From assembly GCF_018070025.1 (NCBI RefSeq), contig NZ_JAGPYQ010000002.1, positions 2,108,001 to 2,172,000 of the forward strand: a DNA stretch of 64,000 nucleotides, written 5' to 3'. Position numbers and translations under genes: made by a program. Of this stretch, positions 18,268 to 26,592 are shown in pieces. The notes below the pieces were generated by a model, which saw only the letters and a program-made list of their open reading frames with translations, had not been told where the DNA came from and did not search any database. The DNA is from Streptomyces liliiviolaceus (GTDB lineage Bacteria; Actinomycetota; Actinomycetes; Streptomycetales; Streptomycetaceae). How positions within the stretch are numbered: position 1 is the first letter of the stretch; every line of letters starts with the position of its first letter.

Positions 18268-18915
18268 TCAGAGTCCCATCCGTCGCTTCGAGGAGGCCGG
18301 CCGGACGTCGTCGAGCGATTCGACGACCCGGTCGACCATGCCGTACTCCCTTGCCTGTTCGGCCGTGAACCAGCGGTCGCGGTCGCCGTCGCGGGAGATG
18401 GTCTCCACGCTCTGGCCGGTGTGTTCGGCGGTGATGCGCTCGATGGTCTCCTTGGTGAACTGGAGGTTCTCGGCCTGGATGGCGATGTCCGCGGTGGTGC
18501 CGCCGATGCCCGCCGAGGGCTGGTGCATCATGATCCGCGCGTTCGGGAGCGAGTAGCGCTTGCCGGGGGTGCCCACGGTGAGCAGGAACTGCCCCATGCT
18601 CGCGGCGAATCCCATGGCGAGGGTCGACACGTCGTTCGGGATGAGCCGCATGGTGTCGTAGATCGCGAGGCCCGCGTGGACGGAGCCGCCCGGACTGTTG
18701 ACGTAGAGGCCGATGTCGGTGCGGGGGTCCTCGGCGGAGAGCAGGAGCAGCTGCGCGCAGACCCGGTTGGCGGAGACCTCGTCGACCTGGGTGCCGAGGA
18801 AGATGATGCGCTGGTTGAGGAGTTGGGCGGCGAGGTGGTCGTCGAACCGTGACGGAGGGGTGTCCCCCTCCTCGGCCCGCGGCCCTGGGTGGAATCCGGT
18901 GCTGCTGAGTGCCAT
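18268..18915 (-). CDS. clpP3: ClpP protease subunit, first gene of the clpP3-clpP4 operon
   Basis: A 215-aa serine protease subunit with an intact triad: Ser106 in GFAASMGQ, His131 in MMHQPSAG and Asp176 in [21 protein letters not shown] and [12 protein letters not shown] complete the ClpP signature. It would form tetradecameric chambers with its partner and dock Clp ATPases. The long upstream frame is not used: AGGAGGAG lies directly before the ATG at 18915. Two tandem PopR-box-like sites lie 80-110 bp upstream. The operon is normally silent and induced when ClpP1P2 activity is lost. The clpP3 name is by analogy with the S. lividans order. Confidence 0.92.
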   Translation of the reverse strand: MALSSTGFHPGPRAEEGDTPPSRFDDHLAAQLLNQRIIFLGTQVDEVSANRVCAQLLLLSAEDPRTDIGLYVNSPGGSVHAGLAIYDTMRLIPNDVSTLAMGFAASMGQFLLTVGTPGKRYSLPNARIMMHQPSAGIGGTTADIAIQAENLQFTKETIERITAEHTGQSVETISRDGDRDRWFTAEQAREYGMVDRVVESLDDVRPASSKRRMGL

Positions 18916-18995
18916 CGCTCCTCCTGGTGGTGGCGCGGCCAGGTGCGCCGCGGTGCCTCCACCCTCGGTCCGCCGTCGGCGACGCGGAAGGAATC

Positions 18996-19025
18996 TCGGC
19001 TCTCGGCAGATTCGCCGACGGCAGA
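18996..19025 (-). promoter_or_regulatory. Two tandem PopR-box-like repeats upstream of clpP3
   Basis: Read on the minus strand, two abutting 15-bp units each start with a perfect TCTGCC half-site: TCTGCC-GTC-GGCGAA (19025-19011) and TCTGCC-GAG-AGCCGA (19010-18996). The right halves match GGCAGA at 4 of 6. The site upstream of popR shares ATTCGCCGA-(G/C)-GGCAGA with the distal unit. Confidence 0.65.
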
Positions 19026-19107
19026 GCGGACGAGGAGAGCGGACCGGCGGAGCGGACCGGGAGAGCGCACCGGGAGAGCGCATGGCGTCACACGGCAGGC
19101 GCGGGCG

Positions 19108-19971
19108 CTACTTGGTCACCACCAGCGAGAACTCGTACAGGTCGCCCCGGCACAGCGATTCGCCGTACTCGACGACGTGGCCCGTCCCGTCGAACGCCGT
19201 GCGGCGCACCAGCAGGGCGGCGGAGCCCTCCTTGACGCCGAGCAGGCGGGCCTGGCGGCCGGTGACGTTCACCGCGCGGATCTGCTGGGTGGCCCGTACG
19301 ACCCGCACGCCCTGGGTGTTCTGCAGGGCTTCGGAGAGTGAGCCCTTGAGCAGGGACTCGTCGAGGTCGGGGAAGCGCTCGGCGGAGAGGTAGACGGTCT
19401 CCAGACAGATGGGGAAGCCGTCACCGAGGCGCAGGCGTTCGATGCGGTGGAGGGTGGTGCCGGGGTCGACGCCCAGGGCCGTGGAGTGGTGCAGGTCGGC
19501 CTCCACCAGCTCCGCCGCGAGGAGTTCGGCGCTGGGCCGGTAGCCGCGTGAGCGCAGGTCCTCGGAGAACGAGGTGAGCGTCGACGTCTTGGTGACGTGG
19601 GGGTGGGAGACGAACGTTCCCACGCCCCGCACGCTGCGGATGAGGCCGTCCTCGCGGAGGGCCTGGAGCGCGCGCCGGGCGGTCGCCCGGCTGACGTCGT
19701 ACCGTTCGGCGAGCCGCCGTTCGGTGGGCAGCGCCTCGTCTGGGCGCATCCGGGCGATGTCGGCCTGGAGCCGCCGCCGCAGCGCCTCGTGCTTGAAGGA
19801 GTCCGCCTCGAAGGAATCCGTTCCGCCGGAGTCCGCCTCGAAGGAATCCGTTCCGCCGGAGTCCGCCTCGAAGGAATCCGTTTCGCCAGAGTCCGCTTCG
19901 ACGGAGTCCGTCTTGAGGGAGTCCGTCGCCGGGCCGTCGTCTGGGCGCCTGTCCTCGACCGTCACATTCAC
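19108..19971 (-). CDS. GntR-family (HutC/DasR-like) repressor with repetitive acidic N-terminus
   Basis: The 287-aa protein has an unusual N-terminal tail (about residues 17-58) made of SFEADSGGTD units. The GntR winged helix follows (about 60-130: LPTERRLAERYDVSRATARR and VRGVGTFVSHP), then a HutC/UTRA effector domain. The HutC branch includes DasR, which senses GlcN-6-P. The GTG start overlaps the stop of the GH89 gene by GTGA, so the two are translationally coupled. Operator-like dyads TGGT-N4-ACCA lie upstream of the GH89 gene and the divergent importer operon. It is probably the local repressor, released by a GlcNAc-related phosphosugar; this is inference. Confidence 0.87.
   Translation of the reverse strand: MNVTVEDRRPDDGPATDSLKTDSVEADSGETDSFEADSGGTDSFEADSGGTDSFEADSFKHEALRRRLQADIARMRPDEALPTERRLAERYDVSRATARRALQALREDGLIRSVRGVGTFVSHPHVTKTSTLTSFSEDLRSRGYRPSAELLAAELVEADLHHSTALGVDPGTTLHRIERLRLGDGFPICLETVYLSAERFPDLDESLLKGSLSEALQNTQGVRVVRATQQIRAVNVTGRQARLLGVKEGSAALLVRRTAFDGTGHVVEYGESLCRGDLYEFSLVVTK
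19801..19920. repeat. 30-bp in-frame tandem repeat inside the gntR gene
   Basis: Units at 19801-19830 and 19831-19860 are identical, 19861-19890 differs at two positions and 19891-19920 is degenerate. Each 30-bp unit encodes ten residues (SFEADSGGTD), so copy-number changes keep the frame. Confidence 0.92.
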
Positions 19972-22166
19972 TCCGCGGTTCGCACCTGTCCGCCATCTCC
20001 GCCTCCTCCTCGAAGGACGCGGTAGCGGGGCATCAGAGTACGCACCACGTCAAGGGTCGTTCCCGCGGTGTCCGCCTCCGGTGTCGTCGTCGCGCTCCGC
20101 CCGGCCACCCACCGCTCCTCCTGCGCGAGCAGGGAGGCCTCGAACTCCTCGGCGCGGTAAGGGTTTCCGGTCTCCAGCGCCCGCGCGATGTGCTCGTACC
20201 AGCTGCGCCAGCGCGGCAGGTGGAACGTGCCGACCAGGCCGGCCCAGTGGCGGCCGGAGTAGTCGTGCAGCTTGCTGTGGCGGTGTCCCCAGAGAGTGAG
20301 CAGGCGGCGCGCGTCGGTCTCGTACAGGTCGGCCTCGGCCGGGGTGGTGGCCCAGGCGCGGGCATCGGCCAGCCAGCCGTCCAGCCGGTGTTCGGGGCGG
20401 GTGGCCAGCAGCGTGTCCAGGTCCTCGATGGTGGTGAGCAGTGCGCGGGCGGCCCGGTGGAAACCTTCCGCGTCGCGGGCGAAGGCCGCGTCCGCCGCCC
20501 GCCACTGCCGTTCGCACGCCACATGGGTGAGCACCTGCGCGGTGACGTCGCACAGGTCCCGGCCGAGCGGTCCCGCACTGTCCTGCGCTGTCGTCTCGTC
20601 GGCCAGGAGCTCCCAGGCCTCGGCGAGCGCAGGTGGCACGTGGGGCGACGGCGGGTCGGCCAGGTGCACCGGCAGTTCGTGCCGCAGATCGCCTTCGAGC
20701 GTGGGCCGGCCGATGATCACCGAGCCGGGCGGCCCGGGCCCGTCGGACGCGTAGACGCTGTGGTGCAGCAGGTCCCAGGCCCGCAGCAGCCCGGGAGTCG
20801 TCCGCCCGTACCGGGCCCGCGTCCAGGTCTCAAGCCATGCCTGTACGTCGTCGACGGCGCCCTGCCAGGCGACGTCGGCCAGGAGCTCGTACAGGACCGG
20901 GTCGCCGCCGAAGGCCTCCATGCTCGCGCCGATCCCGGAGAGCGAGCCGCCGCGTGCGTCGGCGTGCGCGCGGGCGGGTCCTGTGGCGATCTCGTCCAGC
21001 TTTCCGTAGAGCCCGGGCCGGCCGCCGAGGCTGTGGAGCATGCACCACACCCAGGGCTTCTTGCGGTAGCCGTCGGTGCGCCGCCAGACCGGCCGGTGCT
21101 CGGCCCACAGGTCGAGGACGAGCATTCCGTCGTCGGGGATGGCGTCGAGGAAAGCCGCGGTGCGCTCCGGTGTCCAGTAGCGGGCGCGGTAGGAGAAGGG
21201 CCAGGCCTGGAGCACCCAGGTGGCCCGCTCGTCCACCGCCGTCATCACGCCGTGCACCGCCCGTGCGACCCGGGCGAGGTCGGCGGGGTCGGTCACCGGG
21301 GGTGTCGTCTCGATGAACGGGTCGGCGGCGTAGAGGTGGTCGGTGCCGAACAGGCGGTTCTGCTCGGTCAGCAGGGTGGTGCCGAACTCCTCGAAGAGCG
21401 GGTCGCGCGGGTCCAGCATGCCGACCTCGAAGTCCCACCAGGGCAGCGTCGTCGACCGGGCGCCCCGGCTCGCGATCAGTTCCTCGGGGACGTGCCCGGA
21501 GAAGCCCTGGAGGACCGGTCGCATGCCCAGGGCGCGTTCGCGGTCGAGGATGCGGCGGCCGAGGTCGAGGTGTCCGTCGATCCAGCTCTGCGGCAGCGGA
21601 CCGGACCAGCCGTCGAGGGAGGCGAGCCAGTTCCACGGCAGGTAGGCCGGTCCGCCGAGGAAGCTCCGGGCGGTGCTGTCGTCGAGGCCGGTGCTCATGA
21701 GGGCACGCTGCCAGGCCGCTTCCAGGCCGGTCATCGCCAGCGGGGTGGTCACGCCGTGCAGGGCCATCCAGTCGATGTGGCGTTCCCAGCGCGCCCAGTC
21801 CCAGTAGGCGGTGGTGTAGCCGAAGGTGCAGACGTTGAAGTGGTAGCGGTGCAGGTGGGGGGAGGTCGTGCGGGGTGTCGTGCCGGTGCGCGGCAGCCGG
21901 TCCGGCAGCCGGGGGACGGGCGCGTCCCAGGTGATCTGCGTGCCGCAGGCGCTCCGGAGATACCAGCGCAGCGCCGAGGCGACCGCGACCCCGCTGGACC
22001 CGCGCAGGACCACTCCCCCGGGCCCGGCGTCGATCTCGTACCAGTCGGGTCCGGCGCCTGCGGGCACCACTTCGGCGGTGAACTCCGCGGCCCGCTCCCC
22101 CAGGAGGCGCCGCAGCAGTCGCCGGGCGGCCGGGGTTCCCGTGCCCGCTTCCTCGGGAGGTGTCAT
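19968..22166 (-). CDS. Cytosolic alpha-N-acetylglucosaminidase (GH89)
   Basis: The 732-aa enzyme matches NAGLU/GH89. An N-terminal small domain (about 1-95) precedes YWDWARWERHIDWMALHG. The acid/base region is LDLWAEHRPVW followed by WVWCMLHSLGG (human NAGLU Glu316 region), and the nucleophile region is SMEAFGGDPVLYELLADVAW (Glu446 region). It removes terminal alpha-linked GlcNAc, as in heparan-type or mucin glycans. No signal peptide is visible, so it acts in the cytosol on imported oligosaccharide. The ATG at 22166 has AGGAG 11 nt upstream. It is operonic with the GntR gene (4-bp overlap) and divergent from the SIS/ABC operon. Confidence 0.88.
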   Translation of the reverse strand: MTPPEEAGTGTPAARRLLRRLLGERAAEFTAEVVPAGAGPDWYEIDAGPGGVVLRGSSGVAVASALRWYLRSACGTQITWDAPVPRLPDRLPRTGTTPRTTSPHLHRYHFNVCTFGYTTAYWDWARWERHIDWMALHGVTTPLAMTGLEAAWQRALMSTGLDDSTARSFLGGPAYLPWNWLASLDGWSGPLPQSWIDGHLDLGRRILDRERALGMRPVLQGFSGHVPEELIASRGARSTTLPWWDFEVGMLDPRDPLFEEFGTTLLTEQNRLFGTDHLYAADPFIETTPPVTDPADLARVARAVHGVMTAVDERATWVLQAWPFSYRARYWTPERTAAFLDAIPDDGMLVLDLWAEHRPVWRRTDGYRKKPWVWCMLHSLGGRPGLYGKLDEIATGPARAHADARGGSLSGIGASMEAFGGDPVLYELLADVAWQGAVDDVQAWLETWTRARYGRTTPGLLRAWDLLHHSVYASDGPGPPGSVIIGRPTLEGDLRHELPVHLADPPSPHVPPALAEAWELLADETTAQDSAGPLGRDLCDVTAQVLTHVACERQWRAADAAFARDAEGFHRAARALLTTIEDLDTLLATRPEHRLDGWLADARAWATTPAEADLYETDARRLLTLWGHRHSKLHDYSGRHWAGLVGTFHLPRWRSWYEHIARALETGNPYRAEEFEASLLAQEERWVAGRSATTTPEADTAGTTLDVVRTLMPRYRVLRGGGGDGGQVRTAE

Positions 22167-22189
22167 CGTCCGGACCACTCCTGTGAGTC

Positions 22190-22312
22190 GTGGTACGTAC
22201 CACAGAACTCTCGAAGCTAGCCGTGCCACTCGGGGCGGTCAAGGAAGTCGACCGGAAAGAAGGCCGGTCGGTCGCAGGGCTGGGCATGCCCGAACCCCTC
22301 TGGTACGGTCCA
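22190..22312. promoter_or_regulatory. Two GntR/HutC-type operators in the divergent region
   Basis: A perfect 14-bp palindrome GTGGTACGTACCAC lies at 22190-22203, about 24 bp before the GH89 start. A related TGGTACGGTCCA lies at 22301-22312, overlapping a -10-like TACGGT for the SIS operon. Both resemble the DasR-type dyad TGGTCTAGACCA. Confidence 0.6.
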
Positions 22313-22359
22313 CAGCCACATCAGCGGCTCCGTTCGACACCTCGGGTGGCCTCGACACG

Positions 22360-23094
22360 ATGAACGCCGACCTCGTCTATTTCGCCGCTCTTCAGGAGAA
22401 CCTCACCGCGCTGGCCACCGCCGAGCGGCCCGCGATCGAGCGTGCGGCCCGGGCCGTCGCGAGCAGCATCGCGGCCGGAGGTGTCGTCCACTACTTCGGC
22501 AGCGGCCACTCTCAACTCGTCGCCGTCGAACCGCTGCAGCGCGCCGGCGGACTCGCGCCGGTCAACGTCATCGCCGACCCCGCGCTCTCCCCCGTCGCCC
22601 CGCGCCACGCCGGCGCGGCCGAACGCGTCAGCGGCTACGCGGCGGCCGTCCTCCGTACGGCTGACATCAGGGCGGGTGAAGTGGTGGTCGTGATCTCCAA
22701 CTCCGGGATCAACGCCGTGCCCGTCGAATTCGCGCTGGGCGCACGGGAGTCGGGGGCGACCGTCGTCGCCGTCACCAGCCGGGCGCACTCCCTGGCGGCC
22801 GAGTCGCGGCACCCCGGCGGACAGCGGCTGCTCGACGTCGCCGACATCGTCATCGACACCCACGGCAGCCCCGGTGACACGGTGGTGCCCCTGGGCGACC
22901 TGGCCGTGGGAGCCCTGTCGACCGTGCTGGGGGCGGCTCTCGTCAACGCGCTGACCTGCCGGGCGGCCCAGCTGCTCGTCGAACACCACAAGCAGACACC
23001 GCCGTTGATCGTCAGCCAGAACACCGACGGCGACGCCGGGCGACGCAACGACGAGCTGCTGGAGCGGTACAAGGACCGCTGCCCGCGAGACTGA
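22360..23094 (+). CDS. SIS-domain sugar isomerase-like protein (UPF0309 family)
   Basis: A 244-aa SIS-domain protein: YFGSGHSQLVAVE forms the phosphosugar-binding loop, VVVISNSGINAVPVE the second loop, and TVVAVTS the central strand. UPF0309/MurQ-like proteins isomerise or cleave phosphorylated amino sugars, but the exact reaction is undefined. It heads the importer operon, 38 bp before the binding-protein gene, so it probably handles the imported sugar after phosphorylation. The ATG at 22360 gives the family N-terminus; the frame continues far upstream as antisense to GH89, which is discounted. The RBS (GGGTGG) is weak. Confidence 0.85.
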   Translation: MNADLVYFAALQENLTALATAERPAIERAARAVASSIAAGGVVHYFGSGHSQLVAVEPLQRAGGLAPVNVIADPALSPVAPRHAGAAERVSGYAAAVLRTADIRAGEVVVVISNSGINAVPVEFALGARESGATVVAVTSRAHSLAAESRHPGGQRLLDVADIVIDTHGSPGDTVVPLGDLAVGALSTVLGAALVNALTCRAAQLLVEHHKQTPPLIVSQNTDGDAGRRNDELLERYKDRCPRD

Positions 23095-23132
23095 CGTACC
23101 GATCCGACCGACGAGGCCATGCAAGGAGGCCG

Positions 23133-24479
23133 ATGATGGACAGCACACACCGGGTGCGGCGCCGCATCGCCGCGACGGTCTGCGCCGTCGCCCTCGTGCT
23201 GCCGCTCGCGGCGTGCGACGCGCTCACCCCGGGCAGCGCGACGGCGGTGCCGGGCCCCACCAGCGTGCCGTCGTCGACCGCCGTGCCGGCCGGGGACGTC
23301 ACGCTGCATCTCCAGTTCGCCGACGCCCCGTTGATGGTCGACGCGCTGATCGCCGCGTTCGAGAAGGACCACCCCGACATCACCGTGGAGCCGCAGTACA
23401 AGACGTTCTCGGACTACGTGCAGAACCTGAAGCTGACGATGACCTCCGACACCGCGCCCGACATCGCGCAGTACGCGGTCGGTATGACGGACCTCGCGGC
23501 GGACGGCCACATCCTCGATCTGGCGCCCTACCGGGAGGCGTACGGCTGGGACGAGGCCATTCCGCCGGTCAGCCTCGACCAGCTCACGGCGGGGCAGACC
23601 AGTGAGGCCACCGGCGGGCGGGCTCTGTTCGGGGTCCCGGCCGGACTGTCCATGACGGGCATCTACTACAACAAGGAACTCGCGGAGAAGGCCGGGATAG
23701 ACGCTCCCCCGAAGACGCTGGGCGAGTTCGAGAAGCAGCTCGCCTCGGCCGAGGACGCGGACCTCACCCCGCTCGGGGTGGGCGCGCTCGACTCGGGCGG
23801 ACTGCATCTGTGGGCCGCCCTGCTCAACCAGCTGATGCCCACGGACGAGTACTGGGACTGGGTCAACGGCCGGAAGGGCGCCACGATGGAGAACCCGGCG
23901 GCGGTCGAGGCCAGCGAACTCGTGATCGACTGGGGCCGCAAGGGGTACTACAACGAGTCCGCGAACGGCACCGCACAGGTCGACTCGACGGCCCAGTTCG
24001 CCAAGGGCGACAGCGTCTTCCTGATCAACGGAAACTGGGCGGCCGGGCAGCTCGCCACCGTCATGGGGGACAACGTCGGGTTCTTCCCGATGCCCGGCGA
24101 GCAGGCGGGCTCCCCCACGGTGGCCTCGGGGTTCAGCGTGTCGTACGCCGTGTCGGCCAAGACCGAACACCCTCAGGCGGCGGGCGCGTTCCTCGACTTC
24201 CTGACCTCTCCCGAGGCGGGCCAGATCATCAGCGACAACGGTTTCATGCCGCCGAATCCGGACGCGGTGAAGAAGCCGACGGGCGTGCTCGCGGACATCG
24301 CGGAGGGGCACCGGCGGGCCGTCGCCGACGACGGCATCACCACGTTCCCCGACTTCGCGGCGCCCGCGATGCTCGACAGGCTGCGCTCCGGCGTCCAGAA
24401 GCTCATCGCGGACCGCGTGACGCCCGCGGACTACCTCGACTCTCTTCAGGACGAGTGGGAGGACCATCATGGGGAGTAG
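23133..24479 (+). CDS. Sugar ABC transporter substrate-binding lipoprotein (family 1)
   Basis: A 448-aa extracellular solute-binding protein with signal peptide and lipobox LAAC (about residues 25-28). A Thr/Pro-rich spacer follows and then an SBP_bac_1 fold (YYNKELAEKAGI, FLINGNWAAGQL, GAFLDFLTSPEAGQI). It would capture an oligosaccharide outside the cell and pass it to the two permeases that follow, overlapping the next gene by 11 bp. AAGGAGG precedes the ATG. The ligand is inferred to be a GlcNAc-containing glycan from its GH89 and HutC neighbours, not from the protein itself. Confidence 0.9.
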   Translation: MMDSTHRVRRRIAATVCAVALVLPLAACDALTPGSATAVPGPTSVPSSTAVPAGDVTLHLQFADAPLMVDALIAAFEKDHPDITVEPQYKTFSDYVQNLKLTMTSDTAPDIAQYAVGMTDLAADGHILDLAPYREAYGWDEAIPPVSLDQLTAGQTSEATGGRALFGVPAGLSMTGIYYNKELAEKAGIDAPPKTLGEFEKQLASAEDADLTPLGVGALDSGGLHLWAALLNQLMPTDEYWDWVNGRKGATMENPAAVEASELVIDWGRKGYYNESANGTAQVDSTAQFAKGDSVFLINGNWAAGQLATVMGDNVGFFPMPGEQAGSPTVASGFSVSYAVSAKTEHPQAAGAFLDFLTSPEAGQIISDNGFMPPNPDAVKKPTGVLADIAEGHRRAVADDGITTFPDFAAPAMLDRLRSGVQKLIADRVTPADYLDSLQDEWEDHHGE

Positions 24480-25362
24480 GCCGCCCGTCCGGAACCGGGA
24501 GGCCCGCAGGCGGTGGCGCGGGTACGTGTACGTGCTGCCCGCGTTCGCCGTCTACGTCGCCTTCGCGGTGCTGCCCGCCCTGCACACGGCGTATCTGTCG
24601 CTGTTCGACTGGGACGGGGTCACGCTCGGCGAATGGGTCGGGCTCGGCAACTACGCGGAGATCTTCCAGGACTCGATCCTGCGCCGCTCGGTGTTCAACG
24701 CCCTGGTGCTGGTGGTGTTCTTCTCCTTCGTGCCGATCGTGCTCGGACTGCTGTCGGCGGGGCTGCTGGCCCGGTACCGGCGGCCCGGCATGGGCGCGTA
24801 CCGCTTCCTGTTCATGCTGCCGCAGGTCGTGCCGCTCGTCGCGGTCGGTGTGACCTGGCGGTGGCTGTACGGGGACGACGGGGTGGTCAACCAGGCGTTG
24901 CGCGCGGTGGGCCTCGACAGTGTGGCGCGGGCGTGGCTGGGCGACTTCGACTTCGCGCTGATCGCGGTGGGGCTCGTCGGCACCTGGGTGCTGAGCGGGC
25001 TGTGCATGATGCTCTTCCTCAGCGGGGTGCAGAAGGTGGACCCGAGCCTGTACGAGGCAGCCCGGATCGACGGGGCGGGCCCGGTCCGCGAGTTCCTGTC
25101 CGTGACGCTGCCGCATCTGCGCGGTGAGCTGGCCGTCGCCATGACCGTGACGACGGTGGCCGCGCTCGCCAGCTTCGACATCGTGTACGTGACGACGAAC
25201 GGCGGTCCGGGCGAGCAGACGACGGTCCCCGGGCTCCTCGTGTACCGGCTGGCGTTCTCCGAGGGCAAGGTGGGGCTCGCCGCCGCCCTGGCCGTCGTCC
25301 TGGGCGTCCTGATACTCGCGATCGTCTACCTCATCAACCGACTGTCGAGGGACCGGACATGA
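24469..25362 (+). CDS. Sugar ABC transporter permease (MalF/UgpA type)
   Basis: The 297-aa protein has six transmembrane helices and the permease EAA loop EAARIDGAGPVREFLSVTLP (about residues 196-215), which docks the ATPase. Its start lies inside the preceding gene (11-bp overlap) and its stop overlaps the next start by ATGA, so translation is coupled through the operon. It pairs with the downstream MalG-type permease. No ATPase gene follows, as in most streptomycete sugar importers, which share MsiK. Confidence 0.9.
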   Translation: MGSRPPVRNREARRRWRGYVYVLPAFAVYVAFAVLPALHTAYLSLFDWDGVTLGEWVGLGNYAEIFQDSILRRSVFNALVLVVFFSFVPIVLGLLSAGLLARYRRPGMGAYRFLFMLPQVVPLVAVGVTWRWLYGDDGVVNQALRAVGLDSVARAWLGDFDFALIAVGLVGTWVLSGLCMMLFLSGVQKVDPSLYEAARIDGAGPVREFLSVTLPHLRGELAVAMTVTTVAALASFDIVYVTTNGGPGEQTTVPGLLVYRLAFSEGKVGLAAALAVVLGVLILAIVYLINRLSRDRT

Positions 25363-26186
25363 AGACCGTCGCGCGCTCGGAACGCTGGTCCGGCTATGCG
25401 CTGCTGACCGTCATGGCGATCGTCGTCGTGATCCCGTTCCTCAGTGTCTTCCTCGCCTCGCTCCAGCCCGCGGGCACGCCGGTGGTGGGTCTGACCTGGC
25501 CGGAGCGGTGGAGCTGGGACAACTACGAGACGGCTTGGTCGGTGGCCGGGTTCTCCGACCTCATCCGGCACAGTCTGATCATCGCGGTCGGCGTCGTGCC
25601 CGCCTGTCTGGTCCTCGCCGCACTGGCGGGGTACGCGCTGGGCACGATGAGGCTTCCCGGCGGCAACGCGATGGCGGCGTTCTTCATCGCTGGCCTCACG
25701 ATCCCGGTCGAACTGATCGTGGTGCCCCTCTACTTCGACCTGCGCAATCTCGGGCTGACCAACTCGTACCTGGGTGTGATCCTGGTGGAGATCGCGCTGT
25801 TCATGCCGTTCAGCGTGTTCTGGATGCGTACGCACTTCCTGTCGACGCCCATGTCACTGGTGGAGGCGGCGCGGATGGACGGGGCGTCGTCGGCGACGAT
25901 CCTGGTCCGCATCCTGCTGCCGCTGGCCCGGCCGTCCCTGATGACGCTCGGGCTGCTGGTCTTCATGTGGTCGTGGAACCAGTTCCTGCTGGTGCTGGTC
26001 CTCATCCAGGACACCACGAAGCACACGGCCCCCGCGGGTCTCGGGTTCTTCGTCGGTCAGAACAGCACGGACATCCCCACGCTGGCGGCGGGGACGATCA
26101 TCGTGATGCTGCCGATCCTGATCCTCTTCGTCGTCTTCCAGCGCAGTTTCCTCGCGGGACTGCTGCAGGGGGCGATGAAGGGCTGA
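25359..26186 (+). CDS. Sugar ABC transporter permease (MalG/UgpE type)
   Basis: A 275-aa inner-membrane protein with six predicted helices and the EAA loop EAARMDGASSATILVRILLP (about residues 168-187). It ends with the positively charged QRSFLAGLLQGAMKG tail common in MalG-type permeases. The start overlaps the upstream stop by 4 bp. It is the last gene of the SIS-SBP-permease-permease operon. No hairpin with a long stem was found immediately after the stop. Confidence 0.9.
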   Translation: MKTVARSERWSGYALLTVMAIVVVIPFLSVFLASLQPAGTPVVGLTWPERWSWDNYETAWSVAGFSDLIRHSLIIAVGVVPACLVLAALAGYALGTMRLPGGNAMAAFFIAGLTIPVELIVVPLYFDLRNLGLTNSYLGVILVEIALFMPFSVFWMRTHFLSTPMSLVEAARMDGASSATILVRILLPLARPSLMTLGLLVFMWSWNQFLLVLVLIQDTTKHTAPAGLGFFVGQNSTDIPTLAAGTIIVMLPILILFVVFQRSFLAGLLQGAMKG

Positions 26187-26261
26187 GCGGTGGGGGCCGA
26201 GGGGTGAAGGGGCGAGCGGTGCGGCGGGGTTGTCGACGGGGTGCGGCGGCGGACCGGTCGG

Positions 26262-26462
26262 TCAGGCCGCCTGCGTGGAGTCGGCGTGCGCGTCGGCCCG
26301 GGGGGCGGCGGCCGCCCACTCCAGGACCAGTCGCTGGTAGTCCCGCCGCTGCTCACCGCTCAGTGTTCCGCCGGCCCGGAGCCACAGGGCCCGGATCTCT
26401 TCGTTGACCTCGGCGGCTGATCTTTGCGTGGCTCCCGGCGCACGACGGTGAGTGGTGGACAT
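26262..26462 (-). CDS. Small conserved streptomycete protein, 66 aa
   Basis: A 66-residue soluble protein, mostly helical, with the stretches SAAEVNEEIRALW and SGEQRRDYQRLVLEWAAA. I recognise the pattern as a small conserved streptomycete hypothetical but know no function. The start at 26462 is favoured over the ATG four codons upstream because a perfect-looking -10 hexamer TATGAT lies 7 nt before it, which the longer start would overlap. Head-to-tail with the ROK gene further right on the same strand but separated by 130 bp, so it is probably transcribed alone. Confidence 0.65.
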   Translation of the reverse strand: MSTTHRRAPGATQRSAAEVNEEIRALWLRAGGTLSGEQRRDYQRLVLEWAAAAPRADAHADSTQAA

Positions 26463-26469
26463 AGCGTGA

Positions 26470-26475
26470 ATCATA
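26470..26475 (-). promoter_or_regulatory. -10 box TATGAT, leaderless small gene
   Basis: TATGAT on the minus strand lies 7 nt before the ATG at 26462, with no Shine-Dalgarno sequence between them. Confidence 0.5.
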
Positions 26476-26592
26476 CGGGGCTGTGCGTGAAGACCATGTG
26501 AGTGGAGACTGTGATCCTTACCGCCTTCCGGCGGCTGTGACAAGCACCACGGTGTCAATTCCCCGTATCGGACGGCCGTACCGGTCGGACCG

